Shown: positions 44,701-53,430, counted from the first letter of the stretch. The stretch: 64,000 nucleotides of DNA from a candidate division LCP-89 bacterium B3_LCP (GCA_005223185.1 NJBN01000001.1:505365-569364), one strand, 5' to 3'. The notes: generated by a model not told the origin, from the sequence alone. Translations and numbers: made by a program.

Positions 44701-45851
44701 TAGTGCCCGTATCCAGCACCCTGATCAGATGCTGAGCCTAATCCAATGTGGTACCAATCTGCCTCTGGTTGTGGATATTTTTCATATTCTACCGTTCGAA
44801 TTACCTGTGTTTCTACCTGTTCACGCGTTTCCGCCGAGAACCGTCCGATGAAGATATCCGGATAACCATCTTCACCATCCAACAGGGAATACAGCGGATC
44901 GGAACCGGAATCTTGCGGAACAGTTGTCAACTGAGGAGCATCTCCAACCAGAAGCACATAAGTCAAATTTGTTGTTTCATATGTATCCAGAATATGATCT
45001 CTGATCAAAATCCAATCGTTCCCAACTTGAGAGACAGGCACCATGAATGTGGGAATACCTCTCTGGTTTTTCCAATCGACAAACGGTTGCATTTCATCTA
45101 AGAAATTATCGTAACAGATGATATGCATCCCTCCGGTCTCGAAAAGTGTCGGATAATCCAGACCTGAGAAGTTGGCGAAATGATGCTCATAAATCTGCTG
45201 GAATTGCTGATCGATTTTCGTTAGCGGTTCTGTACGTACAAGGATGTTTTCACCGCCCGGTGCAGCTTTTATCACCTCAACGGTCACGTCGGTATAGATG
45301 CGCAGAGTACGAGTTGCGGGATTAAACTGAAAGGCATTCAGTTCCACTACAACACCGCGATAATCTCGCAGAATATAAGGCTTTCTGATGCTAACGAGGT
45401 CAGCAGGGAAGTAACTATCCTCTTGATAGGCTTCGGAAAAAGTATAAGCCACTTTCGCCGGATCAGTTGAGCGCAGGATGTAGCCTTTGGATGGAGCAAT
45501 ATCAACATCTGTGACTTCGATGTATTCAGAGCTGACTATGTTGTAATCCATCACACCTTCATCCGGAATTACGATAGATCGATTGATACGCGGCAGGCGG
45601 GGAAAACCCTTCTCTTCAAGAACACTCTCCTTGCGGGCTTTCTTCATGAACCAATAGTTCTTGCCGTCTATTGTCACTTCATCATAACTATATCTATTGA
45701 CCTTGTAGTTGATTAAAGTTCGGTCACCATCTGTCTCCAGAACCGTGACACTGAACGTTTCAGCGGCACCGTTCAAGCTCACGCTCTCAGCTGCCCACGA
45801 GCAGCAGACCGTAGCAATCAGTAACACGAACAAAAAGAATGATTTCTGCAT
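41799..45851 (-). CDS. C25-family (gingipain-like) cysteine peptidase with C-terminal sorting tail, copy 1
   Basis: About 1350 residues from ATG 45851-45849, preceded by AAGAGG and giving a clean signal peptide (QKSFFLFVLLIATVCCSWA). A 36-codon upstream extension has no such peptide. After a propeptide-like region, the peptidase domain includes PTFMVPVSQVG, LTYVLLVGDAPQL, FNYCGHGGPGGWG (catalytic His) and VINVACGTGDF (catalytic Cys). An Ig-like domain and two CARDB-like repeats (DITGNNNGQLDYAETVELGI; ASGNGNTNLDPGETADLLV) follow, then a beta-sandwich and the sorting tail. Exported by a type IX-like route and probably processed or cell-surface attached. Paralog of the next gene; their last 78 residues are identical. 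Confidence 0.88.
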   Translation of the reverse strand: MQKSFFLFVLLIATVCCSWAAESVSLNGAAETFSVTVLETDGDRTLINYKVNRYSYDEVTIDGKNYWFMKKARKESVLEEKGFPRLPRINRSIVIPDEGVMDYNIVSSEYIEVTDVDIAPSKGYILRSTDPAKVAYTFSEAYQEDSYFPADLVSIRKPYILRDYRGVVVELNAFQFNPATRTLRIYTDVTVEVIKAAPGGENILVRTEPLTKIDQQFQQIYEHHFANFSGLDYPTLFETGGMHIICYDNFLDEMQPFVDWKNQRGIPTFMVPVSQVGNDWILIRDHILDTYETTNLTYVLLVGDAPQLTTVPQDSGSDPLYSLLDGEDGYPDIFIGRFSAETREQVETQVIRTVEYEKYPQPEADWYHIGLGSASDQGAGYGHYGEADYEHMTIIANKLLGYTYTQVDSSYAPWGNAVITHKSLNEGRSIFNYCGHGGPGGWGPPTYNNWHINQLVNSNMLPYVINVACGTGDFVENTCMGETWLRATHDVTGEPTGGIGAYMSRTSMGWTPGMDMQDEAVDLLVADSMRTFGGLCFNGSMLMMDVGSGWGALWEFKNLTIFGDPSLSVRSDTPWDPLVTHNDEFPVGGSSLEVVVTCDNAPIKDVMVCGMNDEIYASAVTNASGQATLAFDPAPSQSGIFTLTVSGGNLIPYIVEVDIVVPSGPYVTYCDHIVQDDITGNNNGQLDYAETVELGITVENIGIASASNVVGILHSDDPRVGITQNTVNFGSIPVSIPDTVDRAFEFEIDPDVIDGDPVTFLLTTTNGINSWESNFSVVAHAPDVVFQSLVIDDNASGNGNTNLDPGETADLLVSLVNTGSIDAANVEAVLSSLDPYISINSGTVDFGSISIGAVAQGTFNITVSSACPAVYPAEFDLDVADNLGYTNTTEFSSTVSDLPFFPTGPDSYGYMAYDGFDVPMMPEYEWVELHPDSGGSGMWLPFVQLDQVYHDRLPFSFQYYGISYDSLTISNKGYICMGITNDVYYNNYAIPDTNGSGAMIAGYWYDLVPMWTGSGEVWEWYDATNHRFIVEYNHVPRYWDPDSFETFEIILLDPVHYPTMTGDGQIIFQYKEMSGSSLLSGTIGIENHDEDDGIEYRHNALYDIHAHPTENGTAILFTTPVTAPEMAITLTPSGSPIVIPASGGSFDFDLFIENTGTYTIYYDIWFDVNLPGGSIYGPLSLHEDLTIAPWGALNRNLNQTVPENAPAGDYIYNGKVGNYPDVIFVSDSFPFEKREGEAIDSPYKNWLLTGWFGESTAAQSPVPDVWSLDQNHPNPFNPLTTISFALPEAAHVTLTVFDLQGRTIADLVNGNRPAGNHEVSWDASHLSSGLYFYRIEAEDYTAVRKMVLMK

Positions 45852-45989
45852 CACATCGATCCTCTTAAGATGTAAGATTGTTACGCTTTCGCAGAAAAAG
45901 AATCCGGAAATAGCATCCCACATAATAATATAGTAAATCGCCTGACGTAAGTCAAGCAATTAATTTTTATTAATTGAATTTTCTATACA

Positions 45990-46017
45990 ATAAAAGGCGG
46001 ACCTGCAAGCCCGCCTT
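45990..46017 (-). terminator. Rho-independent terminator after the second C25 peptidase gene
   Basis: AAGGCGG (45994-46000) pairs with CCGCCTT (46011-46017) around a 10-nt loop; on the minus strand the stem is followed by TTATTG. It lies about 25 bp beyond the stop, upstream of the copy 1 gene. Confidence 0.75.
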
Positions 46018-46041
46018 GGTTTTAATTGCTAACAATTTGCC

Positions 46042-49000
46042 TCACTTCATCAACACCATCTTCCTGACCGCTGTGTAATCTTCTGCTTCTATACGGTAGA
46101 AGTAGAGTCCGGAAGATAGATGGCTGGCATCCCAACTGACTTCGTGGTTGCCGGCTGGGCGGTTACCATTGACCAGATCTGCGATGGTACGTCCCTGCAG
46201 ATCGAATACGGTCAGAGTAACGTGTGCAGCTTCCGGCAGAGCGAAGCTGATAGTAGTCAGCGGGTTGAACGGGTTGGGATAATTCTGTTCCAGTGAGTAC
46301 TCCTCAGGAACAATGGTGTTATCCGCTTTAGACATCCATTCTTCAAAGGATTCACCGTAATTAAACCATTCACCCACCCAGGCACCGTCGCCGGTGACCA
46401 GCTTGGTGAAGGGGAATGAATCCATTGCCCAGACGACAGTCGGATAGATGCCGACATAACCGTTATAGGTGTAATCACCTGAAGGAGCGCCTCCGGGGAC
46501 ACCCTGCGTTCTGTCTCTGTTACCGGTGAAGCCGGGATCAAAGAACAAGTTTGCCGGTCCCAAAGTCGGTCCGTAGGATGAGCCATTGGGCAAGGTGACG
46601 TCACACCAGACGGAACCCCAGTAACCATTACCGCTGATGTTGGCAACCTCGATGTTGTAATCGAAACTACCACCGGCAGCCGGAATCTGAATCGGCGTAC
46701 CGACCGGAGTTAAGGTTACTTCAAATGTAGGTCCTGATGCCGGTGTAGTGTACAAAATGGCAAATCCCTGATCGATCGGGTGAGCATGGACGTCATAATC
46801 ACCATCGAACAGATACTGGATACCGTCAGTTTCTGTCGCGTTTTCTATACCGATGGTGCCTTCGGACTGGGCTGTTGCGGACATCTCTTTGTACTGGACT
46901 TTGATGCGTCCGTCATTGGTTCCGGTCGGATAGGTTACCGGATCGTACAATATCACCTGGAAGGTTTCGAAAGCACCGGTTGGAGCATACTGTTCGATGT
47001 GGTTGTATTCCACAATCACCCTGTTTTCAGTCAGGTCATTCCAGATCCAGACTTTACCGGAGTTGGTTCTCTGCGGAGACAGGTCTTCCCAGTACATGGC
47101 TATCATGTTGGGCGGTCCATCAGCATCGGGAATTCCGGAATTGGAATAGTCCTCTTCGGTGACTATACCCATGGCTACCCAGCCATTGGTGGCCACGCTG
47201 AAAGTGTCGTATTCAACGCCGTAGTACTGGAAGGTAAAGGGCAGCTCGTATCGGAATATCTGGTCGTCGTTGATGAACGGGACCAGAGTTCCCGGGCCGC
47301 CGGAATCAGCGCTTATTTCCACCCATTCATAGGTCGGATATTCCGGCGAATCGTACGGATCGTAGGCAGTATATCCATAAGCATCCGGACCGGTGGGAGC
47401 ATAAAGTATGTCACCAACCGTAACATTAAAGGCATCGCTGCCGACGTAGCCGATTGCATCCAAAAAATCCACCTGAATTGTAACTGTATATTCCTGCGGA
47501 CAGGAAGCAGATGCCTGAATGTCGAAGTTCCCGGTTGCAGTTCCTCCTACTGAAACAGTGCCCAGATTGACAGGCGTGGAACTGACTGTTACGAAAGGAT
47601 CCGTCAAGGATAGAGTCATTTCCAGATTGTCAGTATAGCAACTGCCATCGTTGGTCATGGTAACTTCTATAACGGCTGCTTCACCAGGATCCAGATTGTG
47701 GTTGTTGTTACCCGTGGCTGAATCATCGATGTGGTTGGATGTGTATTCGCAATCAGGTGAGTGAGCTACGATTACAAAGTAGCTTTCCCAGGTAGAAGCG
47801 CCTGCCGTTGCGGTAAGTATGAAGGCGATGGCGTATTCATCGGCGACTTCCGGGGCAACGTCAAAGGCAAAGGCGTTGTTGACCGTGCCGGTTAATCCAG
47901 TGCCTATATCGCCCAAATATTCTGTGGCATCAGTGATGGTAACCAGAGGATCGGTAGTGCTGATGGTCAGATCAACTCCGATAGCGTTGGCGATACCGAC
48001 GTTCTCTACCGTCATGGTCAGTTCGACTGATTCACCGTAATCCAACTGAGCGTTATTGTTGCCAGTTACAGCATCTTCAATCACGCTGGAAGAGTAGATG
48101 ACATACGGTCCTGAGGGCGGAATTACCGTTATGGTACCTTCGTAAGGCAGCATATCGTGATTGGTGACCATGATGGTCATATCGCCCAGGGTTTGCAGCG
48201 GCTGGTCGAAGGTAACTATGGCAACGCCGGAAGCATTAGCTTCACCCTGTCCCAGAACTACGTTGTCCATAGAGATCGTCACCAGAGCGCCGGGTGTGGA
48301 TATTGCCGTAACTTCAAATGTCTGCGAACCCAGCAGCGCTACAGAATTGTAGGTCGGATAGAAGATACCAGGCTCTGCCGTCCAGACGTCCAGAGTAGGA
48401 TCACCAAAGACGTTCAGTTCATAATAGCACCAACGGATGGTGTTGTCGCTGGGGATCAACCAGATGTTGTCTTCCTTGGAATCCTGGTTCATCCAGCCCA
48501 GTGTGGTGATGTTCTCATCGAAGAGCGCATCGAAGAATTGTCTGTCGAAGTGCTGCGAAGGACCGTTGGTCGTACTAAGGTCACCCCATCCGTAGCGGCT
48601 GTTACCAACGAAAGCAACTGCTCCGTGCGCGATGGTCGTGAAGGCTTCCAGGATGCAGTCGGTCGATTGAGCAAAGCCGCCGCACATACAACCTTGCGAA
48701 TAACCTATAAAGAAGTTATGATTGATGCCGTTGTTAGTGAAGTTGGCATCGGTGATCTGGTTGGTGTAGAACTGCATTACATAGCCATAATCCGCGTGCC
48801 CTAAGTGGTTGACCAGGTTGGGACCCAGGTTCAACAGCGGCAGCAGATCGGTCATCGCTGACCAGTAATTGCCGGGCGTTTCGTAGAGTGTGCCCACGAA
48901 GATGTTCGGCGGAAAACCGACTGTCGTATAGCCCCAGTTAGAGGATCCCAAACGGATCTCCTCTTTGTATTCCCAGGCCCAGATGGACCAGCCCAGGTCT

Positions 49001-50151
49001 TCACCGGTCATTAATGCTATTTCCACTTCGGAGGTAACCGGTGCGGTCTGGTACAACATGTTCTTGTTATTGAAATTGGGGATTTCTATGCCGGTATCAG
49101 CGCAGCTACGTCCCACGTAAACTTCACCGATCAAGTCTTCTTCACCGGGTTCACCCCAATAGCTGTCGCCATCATTGTTCCAGTTGCCGTCGAGACCGGA
49201 ATAGTACAGGTCGCCGGGCAGGTGGTCCGTATATCCTGCATTACACCAGAGCGGGCGGTTGGGGACTTGTTCGTCATCGCCGCAGATGAAAACGTAGGTG
49301 ATACCGTGAGTCTCGTAGTATTCGATGATGCAGTTGCGGATTTTGTCCTGATTGTCAATACCGGGATAGCTGGCGTAAATGTCAGTTACTGTCTCCACAG
49401 TGGTCATGATACCGCTGCGGTTCTTGTAGGCGACGTAATCTTCATATCCCGTAGCGAAAGCATCGGTAGTTATTAACAGCATGTCCCAACCCGCCGGATC
49501 GGTCGGAGCCTGTGGTCCGTAGGTAGGAATCATTTGGGGGTTTTGCACCATACCAGATAATCTTTCCTGCATGGCACGAGTGCGCTTCAGCATCTGATTA
49601 TAAGAGCTTTGAGCTTTTTCTGTTGAACGGGATTGCACCGTCACCTTAATCCAGGGGTAGTAAGCTAATTCTCCTGAAACGGGACGATAGACCACCGGGT
49701 AAGTTACCGCGTAGGCAATACCATGCCCGGCTAAAAACTGGGTCTGCAGGTCTCCGGCAGCTTCTATCGGGAATGGGTCATCGCTGGTATAGACCGCCTC
49801 GCTTCTGGGTGTCGGTTGAGCATCCGGACCGATGGACAGCGGGTAAGGCTGTTGACGGTGAGGAATCTGGTAACCATCACCGATGATGACCAGGTCGCCA
49901 GTTTCAACCGAAATGGATACAGCTTCTTCTCCAGGTGGCAGCAACAACTGCACAGGTGAATGAGGCAGAAGCGGATTACCGACGCGGCCCCAGGTCTGCG
50001 CTCCGTCCAGGATGACCGTAGTCTGCCCACCTACACTGGTTATTGTAGGCTGAGCGAAGAAATAGGTATGCGTTGTTGTGGCAGCGTATGCCGTCATACC
50101 AGCTAAGCTGATTGTCAGGATGATGGTAAGCAGTAGTGGAAAGCGTTTCAT
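46042..50151 (-). CDS. C25-family (gingipain-like) cysteine peptidase with C-terminal sorting tail, copy 2
   Basis: 1369 residues with AGGAGA before the ATG and a signal peptide (LLLTIILTISLAGMTAYA). Gingipain-fold segments: YVAYKNRSGIMTTVETV, ITYVFICGDDEQVPN, LVNHLGHADYG (catalytic His in LGHAD) and FIGYSQGCMCGGF (catalytic Cys). Then an Ig-like domain, two CARDB-like modules (AVTGNNNAQLDYGESVELTM; SATGNNNHNLDPGEAAVIEV), a carbohydrate-binding-like beta domain (VWIWNDLTENRVIVEYNH) and the same sorting tail as copy 1. The second of a tandem paralog pair; its catalytic region has diverged strongly from the first while the tail has not. Confidence 0.88.
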   Translation of the reverse strand: MKRFPLLLTIILTISLAGMTAYAATTTHTYFFAQPTITSVGGQTTVILDGAQTWGRVGNPLLPHSPVQLLLPPGEEAVSISVETGDLVIIGDGYQIPHRQQPYPLSIGPDAQPTPRSEAVYTSDDPFPIEAAGDLQTQFLAGHGIAYAVTYPVVYRPVSGELAYYPWIKVTVQSRSTEKAQSSYNQMLKRTRAMQERLSGMVQNPQMIPTYGPQAPTDPAGWDMLLITTDAFATGYEDYVAYKNRSGIMTTVETVTDIYASYPGIDNQDKIRNCIIEYYETHGITYVFICGDDEQVPNRPLWCNAGYTDHLPGDLYYSGLDGNWNNDGDSYWGEPGEEDLIGEVYVGRSCADTGIEIPNFNNKNMLYQTAPVTSEVEIALMTGEDLGWSIWAWEYKEEIRLGSSNWGYTTVGFPPNIFVGTLYETPGNYWSAMTDLLPLLNLGPNLVNHLGHADYGYVMQFYTNQITDANFTNNGINHNFFIGYSQGCMCGGFAQSTDCILEAFTTIAHGAVAFVGNSRYGWGDLSTTNGPSQHFDRQFFDALFDENITTLGWMNQDSKEDNIWLIPSDNTIRWCYYELNVFGDPTLDVWTAEPGIFYPTYNSVALLGSQTFEVTAISTPGALVTISMDNVVLGQGEANASGVAIVTFDQPLQTLGDMTIMVTNHDMLPYEGTITVIPPSGPYVIYSSSVIEDAVTGNNNAQLDYGESVELTMTVENVGIANAIGVDLTISTTDPLVTITDATEYLGDIGTGLTGTVNNAFAFDVAPEVADEYAIAFILTATAGASTWESYFVIVAHSPDCEYTSNHIDDSATGNNNHNLDPGEAAVIEVTMTNDGSCYTDNLEMTLSLTDPFVTVSSTPVNLGTVSVGGTATGNFDIQASASCPQEYTVTIQVDFLDAIGYVGSDAFNVTVGDILYAPTGPDAYGYTAYDPYDSPEYPTYEWVEISADSGGPGTLVPFINDDQIFRYELPFTFQYYGVEYDTFSVATNGWVAMGIVTEEDYSNSGIPDADGPPNMIAMYWEDLSPQRTNSGKVWIWNDLTENRVIVEYNHIEQYAPTGAFETFQVILYDPVTYPTGTNDGRIKVQYKEMSATAQSEGTIGIENATETDGIQYLFDGDYDVHAHPIDQGFAILYTTPASGPTFEVTLTPVGTPIQIPAAGGSFDYNIEVANISGNGYWGSVWCDVTLPNGSSYGPTLGPANLFFDPGFTGNRDRTQGVPGGAPSGDYTYNGYVGIYPTVVWAMDSFPFTKLVTGDGAWVGEWFNYGESFEEWMSKADNTIVPEEYSLEQNYPNPFNPLTTISFALPEAAHVTLTVFDLQGRTIADLVNGNRPAGNHEVSWDASHLSSGLYFYRIEAEDYTAVRKMVLMK

Positions 50152-50441
50152 AGCAAATCTCCTATTAATTAAACCGCACGATTAATTTCGTCCCCCTTGA
50201 GTAGTGGGCGCATGAGTTCCTTTGTGAAGAATCGTTCAAGTAATAAGATAGCAATATTTTCGGTAAAATGCAAGTCTTTTTTTACTTTAGGGTAAATTTT
50301 GTGGGAATTCGGGTGAAGTGTATATTTGTTTGATAAAGGGGGTGAGCAAGGTTTTGCGGAGAGAAAAACGGTAGTGAAGTGAATCCGTGAACCGACTGGA
50401 TAGAATGAGCGCAAGCTCGCTTGTGGGTCTGACCCCGATTT
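50152..50441. other. Intergenic region upstream of the second C25 peptidase gene
   Basis: 290 bp of mostly AT-rich sequence, with the peptidase Shine-Dalgarno at its left end, and near the right end a GAGC/GCTC hairpin (about 50408-50419) followed by a GGGTC-t-GACCC palindrome (50425-50435) of the REP-like type often seen in intergenic regions. No coding ORF supported; the promoter of the peptidase is expected here but not identified. Confidence 0.6.
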
Positions 50442-50615
50442 CTACTTCAGCACCGTAATCCTCTCCGAGGACGTCTGCTGAGGCGTCTCCAACTGAATGA
50501 TATACACCCCACTGGAATACTCTGCTGCATCCCAGATGTGGGTGTGGGTGCCGGGTGGTTGGATGCCGGAGCTGAGGGTGGTGACTTTGGTAAATAATGA
50601 GACAGTCAACGAGTT
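50442..50615 (-). pseudogene. Remnant of a type IX-like sorting tail gene
   Basis: Read on the minus strand, the frame ending at TAG 50444-50442 encodes VTTLSSGIQPPGTHTHIWDA then EYSSGVYIIQLETPQQTSSE and RITVLK, clearly the C-terminal half of a sorting domain (compare AGNHEVSWDA, SSGLYFYR, KMVLMK in the peptidases). There is no start codon, signal peptide or preceding domain. The in-frame codon before the remnant is the TAG stop of the SIR2-like gene, so the 5' part of a former surface-protein gene has been replaced or lost exactly there. Confidence 0.75.
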
Positions 50616-51818
50616 CTATTCTATACATTCTCTAATATCCAAAAGAGTTGCATCCTTCAAATACTTCCGTACAATTACAAGTTTATTGTATTCCTTCAAT
50701 CTATCAAAATGTGACCGACCTAATTTCGAATAGTCTCTGATCCTATCAGGATCTTTATGTAATAAATAGAGCTGATTGCTACGACTTGAGTGAATCCATT
50801 CACGAAGGCGAGCATTTATTCCGCGATCATTCCATCCGTAACCAGACATAATGATTTTTTTAGTACTTTTTAATGAATCATGAAAGCGCCGATGCATTTC
50901 CGAAATCAGGCCAAATGTGTAAGATAAATGCTTATTGTCCGTACCGGTTATTAGTTCGGGTATTAAATGCGATGTTTCATTGTTCGGAAGGTGTCTTCGA
51001 AATTCGATTTGATCAATATTCCTATATGAACAATATTTATCTGTATGAAAAACATCTTTATCCCAAATATTTTCATTCCAAAGATTATCTTCATACTGTT
51101 TAATTCTAAACCAGTTTATAGATCCATGAAGTTTAATTAATCTAACTCGTTCCGGTGTGTCTAATCTCCAATTTCTTTTAAAATAACGAATTGGATTTTC
51201 ACTCCTTTCAAATCCGTCTTTAAACCAAATCTTGTTTTTCGTGAGAAGTTTCTCAATTAAAAGATCATGGTTCAATGTAAAAATATCAAGCGATGAAATT
51301 TTGTAATTTACTGAAAGGTCAACTAAATCAGATATCAGTTGCATTCCTTTTGGTTCTATGGATGTATATAGCTTTGAATGGATGACATTTTGAATAAAAT
51401 TACATGCGTCGAAGGAAATTCGTTTTATGTTTATCTGTTGCTGAGTTTTACCTTTACACCAAAAATCTAATTCCTTTTTTATTTCATTATAAAAAGATGC
51501 TATAGCCGGATTTTCAGTCTCAATCCCTTCATCTTGAACTTGTTTTGTTAAGAAGAATAGATCCTCATAGTTTGCTTCGGATCGATTCCATTGTGTGTAA
51601 TATCTATCCGAATAATCTTTAAGGAATCTGAGATATTTTTGGATCAATGGAACACAATTACGCATTCTGAAGGTAACATCTGGCGGAGGGCCAGGCATAT
51701 AAATAGAGCCAGTATAGTTATGCCAATCGTCATAAAGTAAGGATTTCGTAATCCCATCTGACATAGGTAACCCTGTCTCTTTGGATACTCCCGATCCTAA
51801 AAACAATGCGATTTTCAT
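50616..51818 (-). CDS. SIR2-like domain protein, possible defense NADase
   Basis: 400 residues. Rossmann-like motifs typical of SIR2-like (SIR2_2) proteins: FLGSGVSKETGLP (6-18), IFTLNHDLLIEKL (179-191), KLHGSINW (229-236) and SGYGWNDRGINARL (325-338). The NAD-binding GSGVS, NHD and HG residues are kept, so NAD hydrolysis is plausible. Noticeably AT-richer than neighbours, with many ATT/AAT/TTT codons, and it cuts off an older surface-protein gene, both signs of acquisition. SIR2-domain proteins serve as NAD-depleting effectors in several anti-phage systems (Thoeris ThsA, DSR). No partner gene is adjacent; a nonenzymatic or repair role is possible. Confidence 0.7.
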   Translation of the reverse strand: MKIALFLGSGVSKETGLPMSDGITKSLLYDDWHNYTGSIYMPGPPPDVTFRMRNCVPLIQKYLRFLKDYSDRYYTQWNRSEANYEDLFFLTKQVQDEGIETENPAIASFYNEIKKELDFWCKGKTQQQINIKRISFDACNFIQNVIHSKLYTSIEPKGMQLISDLVDLSVNYKISSLDIFTLNHDLLIEKLLTKNKIWFKDGFERSENPIRYFKRNWRLDTPERVRLIKLHGSINWFRIKQYEDNLWNENIWDKDVFHTDKYCSYRNIDQIEFRRHLPNNETSHLIPELITGTDNKHLSYTFGLISEMHRRFHDSLKSTKKIIMSGYGWNDRGINARLREWIHSSRSNQLYLLHKDPDRIRDYSKLGRSHFDRLKEYNKLVIVRKYLKDATLLDIRECIE

Positions 51819-51903
51819 TATCCAAGTAACTCCATTATTATAATATATGAATTAACGCTATTCTCAGGGCCAACCCCCACTTCCACAGCATCGCACTTCG
51901 CAC

Positions 51904-51932
51904 TTGACAAACTCCGAAATAAGTCGTATATT
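51904..51932 (+). promoter_or_regulatory. Sigma70-type promoter for selA
   Basis: Perfect TTGACA (51904-51909), a 17-bp spacer, then TATATT (51927-51932). The TTG of the -35 box coincides with a false upstream start codon for selA. The predicted transcript starts about 49 nt before the ATG at 51988. Confidence 0.8.
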
Positions 51933-51987
51933 AAACAACTGCTTTTTACAATATAACAAACAATTCAGCAAAAGTCAAGGTCAATCC

Positions 51988-53412
51988 ATGCCCGAAGAAA
52001 AAAAAATGCGCAAGGAACTGCTGGACAAACTGCCCGGCATGCCCGCGCTTCTTAACGATCCGGATGTCAAAAGCTTGCGGGAAAATCATCCCACTCTGTA
52101 CGTGAACGACATCGTGCGTTCGGAATTAGACCACCTGCGCCGCACTATCCTGGAATCTCCACCCGAAGTGCTAAAAGAGATCAAAGCTGATGAGGCGCAA
52201 GTAATCCAGCGCGCCCTGAAAGTAGCCAAACGCGCTTTGGAACCTTCCGTCAAGGGGGTCATTAACGCTGCCGGAGTCATCCTGCATACTGCTTTAGGGA
52301 GAGCGCCTATCGCCAGAGCCGCCCAGGAGAGCGTTGCCATGGCTTTAGAAGGTTATTGCACTTTAGCCATTAACGAAGAGACCGGCAAGCGCGGCGATCG
52401 TCACCTGCATTTAGACCGCCTGCTGGCTCATATCACCGGAGCTGAAGCCGGCATCGTTGTCAACAACAATGCTGCAGGCACCATGCTGATATTAAATACC
52501 CTTGCCCAGGGCGGTGAGGTAATCGTCAGCCGCGGTCAGTTGATTGAAATCGGTGGCGCTTTCCGCATTCCGGAGGTGATGGAACGTTCTGGCTGCAAAC
52601 TGGTAGAAGTCGGCACCACCAACCGCACTCACCTGCGCGACTACGAAAACGCCATCACCGAAGACACCGCCGCCATCCTGCGGGTGCATACTTCCAACTA
52701 CCGCATTATCGGTTTCACCGGTGAAGTTCCACTGCCGGAATTGGCTGCGTTAGGTAAGAAGTACAATCTCCCCGTAATTGATGATCTGGGATCGGGCGCA
52801 CTGGTGGATCTGTCTCAGTATGGCTTACCCAAAGAACCGATGGTGCAGGAATCGGTGCGCGATGGCATGGATGTGATCTGTTTTTCCGGAGATAAGATGC
52901 TGGGGGGACCACAGGGAGGTTACTTGATTGGCAAGCGCAGCATAATAGATAGCGTCAAGAAAAATCCGTTGACTCGCGCCTTGCGTTGCGATAAAATGTC
53001 CTATGCCGCTCACGAAGCAACATTGAAGCTGTACTTAGAACCTGATAAGTTGGAAGAGAATCACCCTGTTCTTAGTATGATCGTGGAGAAACCTGAGTCA
53101 GTCCGGCGCAGAACGCAAGCGTTAAGGCGCAGGATCGCCAAAGATCTGCAAGGGAAAGCTGAACTTGCCGTCATACCAAGTGAGACAGAAATGGGATCGG
53201 GGAGTCTGCCGGGAAAGAGCATTCCTTCCTTCGCCTTGCAGGTTAAACCGTTGATAAAGATGACTCCGGATTGCTTAGGGGAAAAACTGCGGCAAGGTAA
53301 TCCACCAGTCTATACCCGCGTTGCCGCGGAAACAGTGCTGTTTGACCTGCGGACGGTACTTCGTGGGCAGGAAAAAGCGATGGGTGAATGCCTGAAAACG
53401 GCTCTGGCGTAG
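51988..53412 (+). CDS. selA: L-seryl-tRNA(Sec) selenium transferase
   Basis: 474 residues from ATG 51988, with AAGG seven bases upstream and a promoter ending at 51932; a TTG at 51904 would lie within the promoter. PLP-binding lysine is in CFSGDKMLGGPQGG; NAAGVILHTALGRAP, EAGIVVNNNAAG, VIDDLGSGALVDL and the tail motif TVLFDLRTVL match SelA. It converts seryl-tRNA(Sec) to selenocysteyl-tRNA(Sec) with selenophosphate. No selB, selC or selD in the window, but its presence means the organism probably makes selenoproteins. Confidence 0.96.
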   Translation: MPEEKKMRKELLDKLPGMPALLNDPDVKSLRENHPTLYVNDIVRSELDHLRRTILESPPEVLKEIKADEAQVIQRALKVAKRALEPSVKGVINAAGVILHTALGRAPIARAAQESVAMALEGYCTLAINEETGKRGDRHLHLDRLLAHITGAEAGIVVNNNAAGTMLILNTLAQGGEVIVSRGQLIEIGGAFRIPEVMERSGCKLVEVGTTNRTHLRDYENAITEDTAAILRVHTSNYRIIGFTGEVPLPELAALGKKYNLPVIDDLGSGALVDLSQYGLPKEPMVQESVRDGMDVICFSGDKMLGGPQGGYLIGKRSIIDSVKKNPLTRALRCDKMSYAAHEATLKLYLEPDKLEENHPVLSMIVEKPESVRRRTQALRRRIAKDLQGKAELAVIPSETEMGSGSLPGKSIPSFALQVKPLIKMTPDCLGEKLRQGNPPVYTRVAAETVLFDLRTVLRGQEKAMGECLKTALA

Positions 53413-53430
53413 TCGATCAATTGTTATTAA

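Noticed and set aside
45852-45959. Upstream extension of the first C25 peptidase
   Set aside because: It would bury the signal peptide; the ATG at 45851 has a good AAGAGG and a clean signal sequence.
46780-47553. A 257-codon open frame antisense to the second C25 peptidase
   Set aside because: It mirrors the peptidase reading frame, has no ribosome binding site or family motif, and the peptidase frame is fully coherent.
48157-48804. A 215-codon plus-strand frame inside the second C25 peptidase
   Set aside because: Antisense shadow of a well-supported gene, no recognisable domain.
50287-50628. A 113-codon minus-strand frame overlapping the sorting-tail remnant
   Set aside because: Different frame from the recognisable tail; sequence looks random, so the tail reading is preferred.
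51904-51987. Extended selA N-terminus from TTG 51904
   Set aside because: The TTG is the promoter -35 element and the extra residues are not SelA-like.
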